Shown: positions 23,340-33,900 of the stretch, piece after piece
Position numbering within the stretch: the stretch's first letter is position 1
Layout: every line of letters begins with the position of its first letter
DNA from: Conchocele bisecta
Lineage: Eukaryota > Mollusca > Bivalvia > Lucinida > Thyasiridae
Reading direction: 5' to 3'
Assembly: GCA_029237695.1 (NCBI GenBank)
Contig: CM055279.1
Coordinates: 19,905,919 to 19,969,918, forward strand
Length of the DNA stretch: 64,000 bases
Notes under the pieces: model-generated
Seen by the model: the letters and a program-made list of their open reading frames with translations, nothing else
What the model was told of the DNA's origin: nothing
Databases searched by the model: none
Made by a program: the position numbers and the translations under genes

Positions 23340-25985
23340 CTTTTTATTAAAATATCTAGAATTCATATAGATACATGTATTATACAAACGAAAACGGACC
23401 TTGTCTTGTTAGTACATTAGCCGGTTTGTGTGAAATAGCTATACTAGTATCATCCGAACTTAAAAATGAAATTTGACCCCATTTTTAACCCAGGGGTCAC
23501 CATTTTAACAAATTTGAAAAAGCATTGTACATCGATCATTTCTGCCAAGTTTCGTAGAAATCGGTCTGGTGGTTCGTGAGAAGAAGATTTTTTAAAATGT
23601 TGTGCTATTTTTAGACGGCCGCCATCTTAGATTAACGATGACTGCCATTTTAACAAAAGTGAAAAGGCTTTACCAATGGACCATAACTGCGAAGTTTGCT
23701 AGCAATGGCCAAGCGATTTGTATGAAGAAGACGTTTGAAATCTCTAATAAAAGAACGACCTTTTGACCTTTCGGCGGCTATCTTTGATGATGTAATCATC
23801 TGCTTTCGACAATAAATGCTCATAAGTGATCGTTTCAACGTCCATACCTTCGAATTGATATATGACATGACCATATTCGATCAAATGTGAAATTTGACCC
23901 CTACCTGACCCCTCCTGCCCCGCCCATATTTGACCCGGGGGCCACCATTTGAAGGAATCCGAAACATTGTTAACTATCGATCATTCATATCAAGCTTCGT
24001 CGAAATTGGCCTGGCGGTTCGTGAGAAGATTCTTTTGAGAATTTGACCTACTTTTCAACGGCGGCCATCTTGGATTTCACGATGACCATCATTTTAATAA
24101 AAATGAAAAGGCTTGACCCACTGACAATTACTGTGAAGTTTGGCCAATATTGGCCAAGTTGTTCACGAGAAGAAGACGGTTTAAATCTATATTGAAAGAA
24201 CGACCTTTTGACCTTTCGGCGGCCATCTGGGATGACGTAATTACCTGATTTCGACAAAATAAAGCTCCAGAGTGACCGTCTCGTCGATACCTTCGATTTG
24301 ATATATGACATGAATATATTCAGTAAAATGTGACATTTGACCCCTACTTGACCCTTCCTGCCCCGCCCATTTTTGACCCGGGGTCCCCAATTTGAAAGAA
24401 TCTGAACCAGCGTTAACTATCCATCATTCATACCAAAAAAATCGGCCTGGCAGTTCGCGAGAAGAAGATTTTTCAAGAATTTGACCTATTTTTCAACAGC
24501 GGCCATCTTTGATTTCGCGATGACCACCATGTAAACAAAAATGAAAAGGCTTGACCCAATAACCATTATCGTGAAGTTTGACCAATATCGGCCAAGCGGT
24601 TCACTAGAACAAGACGTTTGAAATCTTTATTAAAAGAACGACCTTTTGACCTTTCGGTGGACATCTTGGATGACATGACCATCCAATTTTGATAAAAAAT
24701 GTACCAGAGCGATCGCCTCTTTGATACACAGGTGGAAGACCCGGACATATGACACCAAAAAATGCCTATTAAAAAACAAATCCCATTACCCCACCCACTT
24801 GGTCTCGTACAGTACCATCTTATATATAGAAAGGTGATAAAGAATATGGCTATTATAGAAAGAGCTCTCTCTTTTCCGACTCGCACAAACACAATAAACA
24901 TCGAATAAATGTATGACTTCTGTTTCTGGCAATCGACAAAGGTATTTGGTGTGTGAATATACTAACTTCAAATCGCTGTTTCCAGTATTTATTCAGTTAT
25001 TCGCATTTTGCTTACCACATCCAAAGCGAAATTTGCTTGTACGAAATAATCTCACACAGAATCGGAGGCCGTCCGGCGTGGATTATCGGTCATATTTGGC
25101 CGATAGCTGATCGCCAGCTCAAACTAATGACGTGCACCATGACCATAGCTGATCGCCAGCTCAAACTAATGACGTGCACCATGACCATAAACAAAACATA
25201 ACCATAACCTTAACCATAACATTAGAAACTCCCAACCATTTTTGACCCCGGGGTCACCATTTTAACAACCTTGAAAGAGCATTGTACATCGATCATTCCT
25301 ACCAAGTTTCGTCGAAATCCGGCTAGCGGTTCATGAGAAGAAGATTGTTTAAGAATGTATGCTATTTTTATTTTTATCTTGAATTAGCGATGACCTCCAT
25401 TTTAACAAATCTGAAAAGGCTTCACCCATGGACCATAACTTTTAAGTTTGGCTACCTTGGGCCAAGCGGTTCATGTGAAGAAGAATTTTGAAATCACTAA
25501 TAAAAGAACGACCTGTTGACCTTTTGGCGGCCATCTTGGATGACATAACCATCCGATTTCGACAAAAAATGCACCAGAGTGATCGCCTCGTTGATACCTT
25601 CGATTTGATGTACGACATGACCATATTCGGTCAAAAATAAAATTTGACCCCAATTTGACCTCACGGGCCACGCACATTTTTGACCCCGGGGTCACCATTT
25701 TAACAACTTTGAAAGAGAATTGTACATCGATCATTTCTATCAAGTTTTGTCGAAATGCGGTTGGCGGTTCTTGAGAAGAATTCTTTTGAATAATGTGTGA
25801 TATTTTTAGACGGCGGCCATCTTGGATTACGTAATTTAACAATTTTGTCATTCCCCTACCTAAGGACCATGAACATAGGCCTACATAGGCCAAATGGCTA
25901 CCGAGGAGAAGACGTTTGAAAATGTTCACGACGGACGACGGACGAACGGACATTTTGTGGTAACAATAGCTCACATGAGCTTCGC
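23340..25985. repeat. Long dispersed repeat W, multiple tandem-like copies
   Basis: Repeated blocks of 300-450 bp share 'ggcggccatcttggat', 'gaccttttgacctttcggcg', 'gtcaccattttaacaa', 'acatcgatcatt' and 'ggttcatgagaagaagat'. They end at 25971 with the common 'agctcacatgagcttcgctc' tail. Four or so units are visible, and another block of the same repeat occupies 56346-58200. The minus-strand open frames in it are translations of a repeat, not genes. It is interrupted at 24718-24900 by an inverted copy of foldback F, and 25106-25190 holds a 42-bp tandem duplication. Confidence 0.7.
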
Positions 25986-26079
25986 TCAGGTGAGCTAAAA
26001 AGGGCGGAAAATAATATAGATCAGGGTCTACACTGATGCGTGAAATAGGTTATACAAAGTCTGATAACATAAAGAGATG

Positions 26080-26083
26080 CATA
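26080..26083. other. Target-site duplication of the LTR retrotransposon (CATA), left
   Basis: CATA immediately precedes the 5' LTR and also immediately follows the 3' LTR (50246-50249). A 4-bp duplication is within the 4-6 bp range of Ty3/gypsy integrases. Confidence 0.7.
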
Positions 26084-26282
26084 TGTGGCGAGTAGCTTAA
26101 AAAGTCAGCCGGGGGTTTGTTGTTGTTGTAGCGTGCGGAAAATCGGCTGCGTGTAATCGTAGAAGGCTGTGATGTTTTGGGGTTTTGATATTGTCCAGAT
26201 TGAAAGCTAGTCAATGGTGTATAAATAATTCATGTACTTGTTCTGATTAAATCACGTATGACCCTAACACGTAGTTGTTACA
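26084..26282 (+). repeat. 5' LTR of Ty3/gypsy-type retrotransposon (199 bp)
   Basis: Begins TGTGGCGAG and ends GTTGTTACA (TG...CA). It is the same length as the copy at 50047-50245 and I count about 8 substitutions between them. The LTR is short for a Ty3 element. Confidence 0.9.
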
Positions 26283-26300
26283 ATGGTGGCAGCGGTTAAT
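26283..26300 (+). promoter_or_regulatory. Primer-binding site
   Basis: TGGTGGCAGCGGT begins two bases after the LTR. The leading TGG is what would pair with the CCA 3' end of a priming tRNA. The exact tRNA was not determined. Confidence 0.7.
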
Positions 26301-26423
26301 CTGTTATAGAACTGCCATTGTCGTGTACCGCTACCCACGAATACTGGTATATTTGGGACCGGCTGTACCAGTGGTAATTGGTCGACTGAACACCACTTGT
26401 AAATTTTTGGTAACACTGTATGA

Positions 26424-27149
26424 ATGCCTTTGAAGACTGCTTTGCTTTTTGTCGGTGAGTCGAGGGCCCATGGGTTTGAACGTTATGACTGTTCACAGAA
26501 ACTAACTGTGCATTTTGTAATTAAACGTGGTACATGCGTGGCTGACCTTGTTGCACCAACATTGATTAAAATACAGTCGTTAGATTCTTATGACATAGTA
26601 ATTGTAAAAATTGCTTGTGGGATCAATAACTTTACACAATTTGTCAAACGTAACAATGTCAAAGATTTAGTAGCATCTGTGGCAACTGAGAGATCTGTAT
26701 TTAACAAATTAGTTGAATTCAAGAAAGCTATTAAGCATTGTTGTCCCAAAGCACTTGTTGGGTTTGTCACAATACATACTCTGTCATTTGTTAAGTACAG
26801 AGATACACGGGTTGGAAAGGAACACTCAAATTATTCAGACCGTGAATTGAGTATTTTCCAGTCAGAAGTAGATGATAAGTTAAAATCACTGAATATCCGT
26901 ATCAAACTAGAAAATTCTACGCGACAGTCATATTTTGAAACGGGGTGCCGGACTGTCTCTTGGCATAACAGTGTGACGCGGCAATCTAGAAGAAAACGCC
27001 GTGATGGTACCCGCAGAACAGTAACCCGGACGTGTTTCAATCAATTGTATGATGGTTTACATGCAGTACGTCAACTAAAGCGGAAATGGTTTGATGAAGT
27101 GTGCAAAGCTGCACTGGCAGAACGTCGGTATCGAAAACAACACGTATAA
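26424..27149 (+). CDS. Retrotransposon ORF upstream of gag, SGNH/GDSL-esterase-like
   Basis: An intact 241-residue frame sits between the primer-binding site and the Polinton. Visible motifs match the SGNH hydrolase layout: block I-like FVGESRAHG with a candidate nucleophile Ser13, preceded by a hydrophobic strand; a block III-like CGINN (residues 65-69) after the hydrophobic strand DIVIVKIA; and a block V-like DGLH (Asp210-His213) near the C-terminus. The tail is very basic (RRKRRD, ERRYRKQH), which suggests nucleic-acid contact. SGNH-type domains are known in CR1 LINE ORF1 and some DIRS-like elements, but are not a standard part of a Ty3 element. Gag follows after the Polinton insertion, so in the original element the two ORFs were about 100 bp apart. 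It could instead be an unrelated captured gene. The catalytic assignment is from motif spacing only. Confidence 0.55.
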   Translation: MPLKTALLFVGESRAHGFERYDCSQKLTVHFVIKRGTCVADLVAPTLIKIQSLDSYDIVIVKIACGINNFTQFVKRNNVKDLVASVATERSVFNKLVEFKKAIKHCCPKALVGFVTIHTLSFVKYRDTRVGKEHSNYSDRELSIFQSEVDDKLKSLNIRIKLENSTRQSYFETGCRTVSWHNSVTRQSRRKRRDGTRRTVTRTCFNQLYDGLHAVRQLKRKWFDEVCKAALAERRYRKQHV

Positions 27150-27230
27150 TTTTGGTAAGCGATTAGTAGTATAAAGCGTTGTCAGGTCCAATAGTTATTG
27201 ACTTGTACACAGTATTTCATTGATGCAGTA

Positions 27231-27235
27231 AAACG
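27231..27235. other. Polinton target-site duplication (AAACG), left
   Basis: AAACG directly abuts the left TIR, and the same five bases directly follow the right TIR at 44872-44876. Polintons typically make a 6-bp duplication; here five bases match. Confidence 0.75.
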
Positions 27236-27430
27236 AGTAGTATATAGGGAGTTAAAATGATACCACCTACTGTGATATCATTTACAACCCTCTATAATAC
27301 CACCACCACCCCCCGAAAAATCAAAAATTGGTTAACGAGGAAATTGTCCCCCACCACCCCCGAAAAATCCAAAATTGGTCGTGAAAAAAAACATAATGTT
27401 TTCCCCGACAGCAAATTTATGAATTTTTGA
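27236..27430. repeat. Polinton left terminal inverted repeat
   Basis: Matches 44680-44871 in inverse with only a few differences (one T/C near the tip, an indel in the CCACC run, one A/C and one extra C near the inner end). It includes a conspicuous pair of 'ccccgaaaaatc(c)aaaattgg' motifs. Its inner edge contains an ATG that, in the right copy, begins an ORF. Confidence 0.95.
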
Positions 27431-27438
27431 GAAAATAA

Positions 27439-27747
27439 TTAATGCAATTTCAATGTGCCCACGAGTGATAGTTTATATTCCAACACCCCATTTTTCTCCT
27501 CCAATATAGCTAATTTATTTCGCAGATCAGCAACTAATTCTACCAGCTCTAGTCTACCACGTTCACCTGTAGCCACCTGACAGCGTAGTTGCTTATGTCT
27601 ACAAAGAGTTTGGGCACTAACGAATTTACAATGGCATCTGGGGCATTGAAATTGCGGGGCGACACAAGGAATTTTTCTACGTCTCGCTAGATGCCTTCGT
27701 AGATAGTCTTTACGCGTAAACGTCTTACAACAAGTCTCACACTCCAT
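27439..27747 (-). CDS. Small C2H2 zinc-finger protein of the Polinton, with coiled coil
   Basis: 102 residues. The first finger is CETC-x12-H (residues 3-20), though its second zinc-binding His is not clear because the segment ends in a Cys. The second is CPRC-x12-HK (34-52), again ending with Cys, so both look like C2HC/C2HH hybrids. The last 35 residues are heptad-rich (LVELVADLRNKLAILEEKNG), predicting a short coiled coil. The stop lies only 8 bases inside the left TIR, and the gene is transcribed towards the terminus. Polintons often carry small zinc-finger or DNA-binding proteins near an end; a role in regulation or terminus binding is inference. The frame is intact. Confidence 0.7.
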   Translation of the reverse strand: MECETCCKTFTRKDYLRRHLARRRKIPCVAPQFQCPRCHCKFVSAQTLCRHKQLRCQVATGERGRLELVELVADLRNKLAILEEKNGVLEYKLSLVGTLKLH

Positions 27748-27862
27748 TATATATGTATATGTATATGTTTATATTCAATTGGAAGTGAAAAAAACATAAC
27801 GTTTTCAAGACCAATTGAACAGATAAATTTCATAGGTTATACAAAAGTATATTACAGAAAAT

Positions 27863-30800
27863 ATGATAACGCCAGAAATCGAAAGTTTGAGAAGAGAAGC
27901 CGAATCTCTAGGGATTACTTATAGTAAACGGTTGAGAGTTAGGGGGTTGACAAATCTGATAAACGCCACAAAGAATGAGGCGTTTATGAAGCGGTTTACC
28001 CGCGCCCACAAACGAGGAGCCTTTAAAGACCTCTCACTAGCAGAGGAAGTTGGTAACAGAATTCAAAAATAAAGTATTGCGGGGTTAAGGGCTAGTGTAA
28101 TTAATTCTAAAGAATTACCTTCAAGTACCAATAATTTGTCCCAAATTAGACACACAGGTCACCCAATAGCAAATAATAAGAAAAGATCTATAATTCGCGC
28201 GATAGTGGAAAAAGGTGAAGAAATATTGGAGACTTATGATGAAACATTGGAAAAGGTAGAAAATGGAAGACGGGTAGTTACATTATCCTTTCATAAAAAC
28301 ATTGACATCAACGAGTCTGAACGCATGTCCGATAAACTCGCTCCGTATCTAACAACAAATTTTTATTTGAGATATTCATATTCTTACAAGCTAGAACATA
28401 TGGAGGAAACTAAAAATGGAAAACCTATAACTCTAATATTTCACAAAAATCTCGGTGGTAGCGAACCACTATCATCAATGAAAACCGTTAAAAAATGGCT
28501 GTCAGATAAGGAGCAAACACGAATAATGTCCGATAAAATAGACAGACCGAATACAAAGTGGAAGTTTGTAAGATGGGTAGAGGTTTTCGTAAAGCTAATA
28601 CAGGGCAGTAGGGGAATAGATTTGGGACTACAATCCAAAGAAGCAGCAGGAGGAGAACTTCCAGAATGGTTGAAGAATAAAAAAGGTATGTATTCTTTAG
28701 ATAAGTACAATGACGACCTTTGTCTGTTCAGATGTTTAGCGATGCATATGATAGGTAACAGACCCGACAGATGTACGGACAAAGCGAGAGAATTTAGTAA
28801 GCAATATTTCGGTAATAATGTGGTTTCACCAATTCCTTTTTCAGACCTGAAAAAGGTTGAAGAGTTTTTTAAAATCGGTATAGAAGTATATCAACCGACC
28901 GAATGTGACGTATGGTGGTTGAAAAGGTGCCAGCACACTACAAGGAAATAGGTAATAAACCAATGACAATAGGACTGTTTAATAATCACGCATTTCTGAT
29001 AAAAAACCTTAAAAACCTATCTAAAATTTACGCCTGCGATAATTGCAAACAGAAATTCACGAAAGCGAGTAATATGAAGAGACACGGACCAAAATGTATG
29101 AAAGGTGAGACAAAAATAGTATGTGATGGTAATTATTTAGAGCGCCCGCGTTCGTCGTTCGAGAAAGCGTTTTATCCAAAAAGTTCTAACAGTTATGGGG
29201 CGATCGATTGGATGTATTCTGTTGAAAAGCGGGAGGGAATTCACATTCACCACGAACAGTGCGGACACGGGGGTGAAAGATGGATTTTAGGAGCTCCAGT
29301 AGATGGATACTGCCAAGAAAACAATACCGTATATCAATATCACGGCTGTTACTGACACGGGTGCGAGATTCATGCAAAGCATAGAAAAAAAGAACGCGCA
29401 TCCACTATGAGAAGAGATACATTTATTAGAAGAAGCAAATAATTCAACCTAGTAGTTATGTGGGAATGCGAATTCCAAAGAACGGGTAAAGATATAAAGA
29501 TCGGTTGCGACACTACTCTTTATCCATATTAGATAGTATATGATTTTGAGGCGTATCTTTTGAGGCTATCTCAACCCAGAATTTAAAACGCTAGGTAATA
29601 GTTTAGAGTACGAAGCTGAGCACGTTCCGGTAAGCGTTAGTATAGGAGATAATTTCTCAGGAACAGTAACTCATATTTGTGATAAAGATCCTGCAAAACT
29701 TATAGAAAAATTCGTAGAAGATTTGAAAGTCAGGGGAAAAGCTATAAGAGAAGAAGTGTGGTCAAGATATGGGTTTAATACGGAACATTTACGTAAAAAC
29801 CAAATCGCCAAGATCGAACAGTGGATAGAGCAAACACCGGTTATAGGTTTTAACAGCAGTAAGTACGATATAAACTTAATAAATAAATACCTAGTAGGCG
29901 AACTGGCATCAACAACAAAGAAAGTAATGGTCGGAAAACGTGCAAACGCAACAATATTTCTATTTACTCCAGAGTTTAGATTTCTTGATGTAATACTTTA
30001 TCTAGGACCTGGTGTAAGTTACGATAGTTGGATAAAAGCCTACGAATGCAGAAATCTTTCTTTCCTTACGAGTGGTTCGATTCTCCAGACAAACTGGATT
30101 ACCCGGGACTACCGGATATAGAGAATTGGTATTCCAAACTATCTGGGAAAATGTTACTAGATGAAACAGAATTAAGTAAATGTCGTAGAATTTTCAAAGA
30201 AAAGAATATGAAAACTTTCAGAGATTGGTTGAAATATTATAACGATTTAGATGTAGCACCGTTCCTAGAAGCGGTGGAAAAAATGTGTGAATTTTATAAA
30301 CACAGAGGTGTGGATATTTTCAAAGATGCGGTAACACTACCGGGTGTGGCTATACAATATTTATTGAGAGGAACCATTAAAGAACAAAGATCTATAAAGG
30401 TGGTTATACCGGAGGGGGCTCTATATGCACCAAAAGAAGAAACATACCATGAAAGACGCTCTAGTCGGGGGTCCATCAATCGTATTTACACGCTATGCAG
30501 AAGCCGGTGTTTCAAATATTAGATCTAATTCCACAGGAATTAACAAACCTTGCAAGGCTATTTTGGGGTATGATGCAAACGCGTTATATTTATCTACGTT
30601 AAATAAAGATATGCCGTGTGGGAGAGAAACTATACACCATATAGATACCCCACATAATCCTAAATTTATTTTAAAAAATTGTAAAAGAGTTTTATCTGGA
30701 GACTGGTTTGGATTTGCGGAGGTGGATATAGAAGTTAAACACAACTTAAAAGATAAGTTTTCTGAAATTTCTCCACTTTTTATAAACAGAGAAGTAGATG

Positions 30801-31867
30801 TTGATGAGGTTCCAGAACACATGATAAAATATTTGGAAGATACTGGAAGAACTAGAGGAAATGGAAGAAAATTGGTGGGATCTATGTCGGCCACCAAAGT
30901 ACTGCTGTACGCGCCACTATTGAAATGGTATTTAAAACACGGCCTACAAATAACGGGAGTTCATCGTGTTATAGATTATATAGTGTAAAAAATACCCTTC
31001 GAATGGTTCGCAAAAGAAGTTACAGCCGCAAGACGAACAGGCGATGTAGAACCAAATAAGAAACCAGTAGCGGATATAATGAAATTATTAGGCAATTCGT
31101 GTTGTGGAAAAATGATAGAGGCAAAAGAGAGACATTTAAATACGACATATACACAAGACGAAACCTGTGTTGACAAAGCGTTAAGATCTGCATTCTTTGA
31201 TGATTTGGAAGAGATAGAAGATGCGTACGAAATATCTTCCCGAAAACCCCGGTGTGCAATAAAGAGCCCCTTCCACTGTGGAATATCGGTTTATCAACTA
31301 GCTAAATTGAGAATGTTGGAATTTTACTACGAATTTCTAGACAAATACGTAAAAAGAGAAGACTTTGAATTAATACAGATGGACACGGATAGTATGTATA
31401 TAGGAGTTAGTGGAAAAACGATAGAGGAATTGATTAAACCTAACTTACTAGACGAGTTTGAAAAAGAAAAAAAGAAATGGTTGGCTTGGGATAAATGGAG
31501 CGAAAGATAGCCAGGACTTTTCAAAATGGAATTCAGCGGAGATAGGGCGATAGCGTTATCTAGTAAGTGTTATTTCGTAGAAAAATTTAATTCTAAAGAT
31601 AATTTGGAACAAATTAAAATTAATAAAAACTCTGCGAAAGGAATGTCCAAGAGAACTAACAATTTAAATTGGGATAGATATAAACGAGTACTAAGTGAAA
31701 CTACAGAAGATGGAAAACACATTATAGATGTAGCACAAAATAGAGGATTTAAAATGAAAGACGGCGTTATGAAAACGTACTTTCAACACAAATTAGGACT
31801 CTCGGCGTACTACGATAACAGACGCGTGTTACCAGACGGAATACATACAGAACCTCTCTTGATTTAA
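27863..31867 (+). pseudogene. polB: Protein-primed family B DNA polymerase (pPolB), broken
   Basis: Successive fragments give the whole Polinton polymerase in order. An N-terminal SAP-like helical piece (27863-28072) is followed by a DDLCLFRCLA motif, a C2H2-type finger at about 29035-29095, and the HGGERWILGAPVDGY / VYQYHGCY nuclease-like motif preceding the exonuclease. Then come Exo I YDFEAY (29539), Exo II GFNSSKYD (29849), Exo III YYNDLD (30235), motif A GYDANALYL (30569), motif B KLLGNSCCG (31082) and motif C DTDSMYIG (31382), ending in a typical GLSAYYDNRRVLPDGIH C-terminus. In-frame stops occur at 28070 (TAA; could instead be the true end of a separate small ORF), 29353 (TGA), 30986 (TAA) and 31508 (TAG). 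Reading-frame changes occur near 28.92, 29.4-29.6, 30.03-30.12 and 30.42-30.52 kb. The product would replicate the element from protein-primed termini, but this copy cannot encode it as read. Confidence 0.95.
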
Positions 31868-32830
31868 GCAATCGGGGGTAGCTGGGTGTCAGAAGGCACC
31901 ATAAGAAGTTCTTCGCGAACAAAACCGCGAGATGGACCATCAGCCAAATAATAGAGCATGGGCTCATCGGGTTTGGTAATAGAGCGATCCAGATGATATA
32001 CATTCAGAGACCACACGGGATCAGTCGCGCGGCGGCTGCCACCTTCGAGCTCTCCTGGTTGATAGAGGTACCGGACGTCAACATCCGATGGAAGTGCAAT
32101 CGGCGATTGCTGCTCCTCTAAACCAACGAGTCGTCCGCGCGAGACGGTAGAGGGCTTGCTCGTCACCTTTTTAGACTTGATGGCATCTACGGGCTTCTTA
32201 CCTATCAATCTGGTCACCTCTCCGTTCAGTGCGGAGACCACGGTCGGCAGTCTGGCCACCCACTCGGTCGATCGCGAATGAGGGTCTACAAGTTCTTTAG
32301 CATATTGGTGTCCGAACAGCCTCTCAGCCAGTGTTCGATTGAACCGATCCACGATCCCCTGGTCCCGGTGGATGTTGACGCGGCCGCGTCTGATAGAAAC
32401 TTTGTGCTTAGACAATAGATGAGAGACCGCGCCCATGAACTCGCGGCCGGGATCGACCTGGAGAAGATTCGGCCATTTGAGAGAACTCCTCTTATATATT
32501 ATACACCTCCTTAGACTCAACGTCAACGATTGTCAGTGCGTACTTGTACGTTTTGTGACCGACGCGATCGTGAGGGAGAAACAGGAGATCCGCTTGGTGA
32601 ACTTGGTTCGGCACCGGCACGTCGAATTTCGGGCGCGGAATATTGTGAGGCGCGGGTAAATAGATCTGCCAGATGGCCTGCTTCTTGAGCCATTCCTTGA
32701 CAGCGTTTTCTGAAACCTTGGTCGCCGCCGCGAGGTTCTTGATGGCCGCGAGTCCCTTCCAGTAGCCACGTGGGCTATAGTATGTATTCGACAGCTTGCG
32801 CGTTAGTTTGGTATCAAGTTTGCGCGTGTT
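31864..32830 (-). pseudogene. int: Retroviral-type (RVE) integrase of the Polinton, broken
   Basis: The N-terminal part (about 32830-32500) has the helix-turn-helix-like TKVSENAVKEWLKKQAIW and the first catalytic Asp in QVHQADLLFLP. The C-terminal part (32526-31864) has the second Asp in LQVDPGREF, then RFNRTLAERLFGHQYAKEL, and a chromo-like tail with VRYLYQPGELEGG and RGFVREELL. The two parts are in different frames near 32500, and the segment normally between DVES and the second Asp is too short, so bases are missing there. At the position where relatives carry the catalytic Glu (x-V-E-R-F-N-R) this copy has Asp (IVDRFNRT). No ATG is visible in the opening frame after the stop at about 32850. 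The gene converges tail-to-tail with polB, overlapping by 4 bases. The enzyme would insert the element and make the short target duplication. Confidence 0.9.
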
Positions 32831-33176
32831 AATCGTATGCGAAGTATTCTAATATATCGGACAATCTCCAACATGCCCTCGCCAGTTCGTCCGGTAACTG
32901 CGTCGTTAATAATAAACCTTTGTTGGAAGTACAATCGCGATTGGTTAAGTTCTGAAGGAACTCGGAGGAATCTAATTCATCCCTCAACGCTGTTGAAGGA
33001 GTTGAGGAGGATTCTAACATCCTCTTTGCGAAAAGGGTGGCCGCTTTTTCATCCTCGCGCCACGTCTCGAGAGAATCTCGGGCCAGACGAATCATACTCT
33101 TTGCACCAGCTATGCGATGTTTTTGGGCAGTGTAGCCTACATCGATCATAGCGTAATAAAGTTCGTCAACTAACAT
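32829..33176 (-). CDS. Polinton small helical protein, unknown
   Basis: 115 residues, ATG at 33176, intact. It is largely alpha-helical by composition, with many charged residues (ARDSLETWREDEKAATLFAK) and no membrane segment or zinc motif. It lies directly upstream of the integrase, its stop falling inside the integrase opening frame. An AT-rich stretch (33177-33235) precedes the start. I do not recognise a family. A CAATCGCGATTG palindrome at 32932-32943 lies in the coding sequence and encodes the NRDC part. Confidence 0.55.
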   Translation of the reverse strand: MLVDELYYAMIDVGYTAQKHRIAGAKSMIRLARDSLETWREDEKAATLFAKRMLESSSTPSTALRDELDSSEFLQNLTNRDCTSNKGLLLTTQLPDELARACWRLSDILEYFAYD

Positions 33177-33223
33177 CGTTCTATATATATATTTTTATAA
33201 AAAAAAAAGATTAATTAATTAAT

Positions 33224-33559
33224 TTAAAATCTAAATTGGATATAGTAGCCGACGAGACCCACCACACCCATTCCTACGACGATGAACGCGATCTCGCGGT
33301 CTTTTTGGGCCTCTGACTGTACATAGAAATCTGAAAGTTGGGGCTCGGGATCCATTGGATCGAGACTTTTCTGCGGATATGCCAGCGCGTACTCGCGGTT
33401 GGCTTCTTCAACGTTCTGGAAAGTTTGCGCGGCGTGATTCTCACGGCGAAGCTCTTCGTTGACCCAGTCCAGATGGGCGGTTCGTTTTTTCGACCACGCT
33501 TCCTTTGCGCTATTGAGTTGTTCTACAGCTAAATCGTGACGCTTGCGCTCCTCATCCAC
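33224..33559 (-). CDS. Polinton coiled-coil protein with C-terminal membrane anchor
   Basis: 111 residues. Residues 1-50 are charged and heptad-like (ERKRHDLAVEQLNSAKEAW). Residues about 88-107 (EIAFIVVGMGVVGLVGYYI) form one transmembrane helix, followed by a short basic end. This tail-anchored topology with an N-terminal coiled coil would place it on an inner membrane or in a virion. The next membrane-type ORF (33659-33892) is 100 bases upstream in the same orientation. The frame is intact; the function is unknown. Confidence 0.55.
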   Translation of the reverse strand: MDEERKRHDLAVEQLNSAKEAWSKKRTAHLDWVNEELRRENHAAQTFQNVEEANREYALAYPQKSLDPMDPEPQLSDFYVQSEAQKDREIAFIVVGMGVVGLVGYYIQFRF

Positions 33560-33658
33560 GTCCGATTTTCCTATTTTCGAGAAAATATAAAGTTGCTACC
33601 CCGCTGAACGCCAATGCGTTTACAAATGCACACCTATCATTATTCCGATCGAAGCCAT

Positions 33659-33892
33659 TTATTTCCATATATTAGCAGGTAGAGTTCCAACTTTAATTAG
33701 ATAATCTCGGGTCCAAACTGAGGCCGCTACATCTAAGGTCGCGAGCCCTGCGTCTCTCACAGTAAAGTCCAATTTGGGAGTGGACCCTCCTAGAGCCATC
33801 TTTGATAGTCGAGCATACCCGATACTGAAACCCGATATCACCACGGCGTGATAAAGCGCATTCACTATCATTTTACCATCTTGTTCAGCCAT
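33659..33892 (-). CDS. Polinton small hydrophobic protein (PKLDF motif)
   Basis: 77 residues, intact, ATG at 33892. Residues 9-35 (IVNALYHAVVISGFSIGY...) and a later Ala/Leu-rich segment are hydrophobic. A TPKLDFTVRDAG motif is followed by TRDYLIKVGTLPANI. I recall small Polinton proteins with a similar PKLDF...D-x-L-[IV]-x-x-G...P pattern, but their role is not established. It sits between two other membrane-type ORFs, so it may be a structural or membrane component. Confidence 0.55.
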   Translation of the reverse strand: MAEQDGKMIVNALYHAVVISGFSIGYARLSKMALGGSTPKLDFTVRDAGLATLDVAASVWTRDYLIKVGTLPANIWK

Positions 33893-33900
33893 TGTTATAA

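Noticed and set aside
23650..25974. Several minus-strand frames of 60-167 codons
   Set aside because: They coincide with dispersed repeat W and reappear at 56.5-58.0 kb in the same repeat, so they are not host genes.
28070..31510. Recoded stop codons (alternative code or readthrough) in the polymerase
   Set aside because: All three stop codons occur and frame changes accompany them, so decay is simpler.
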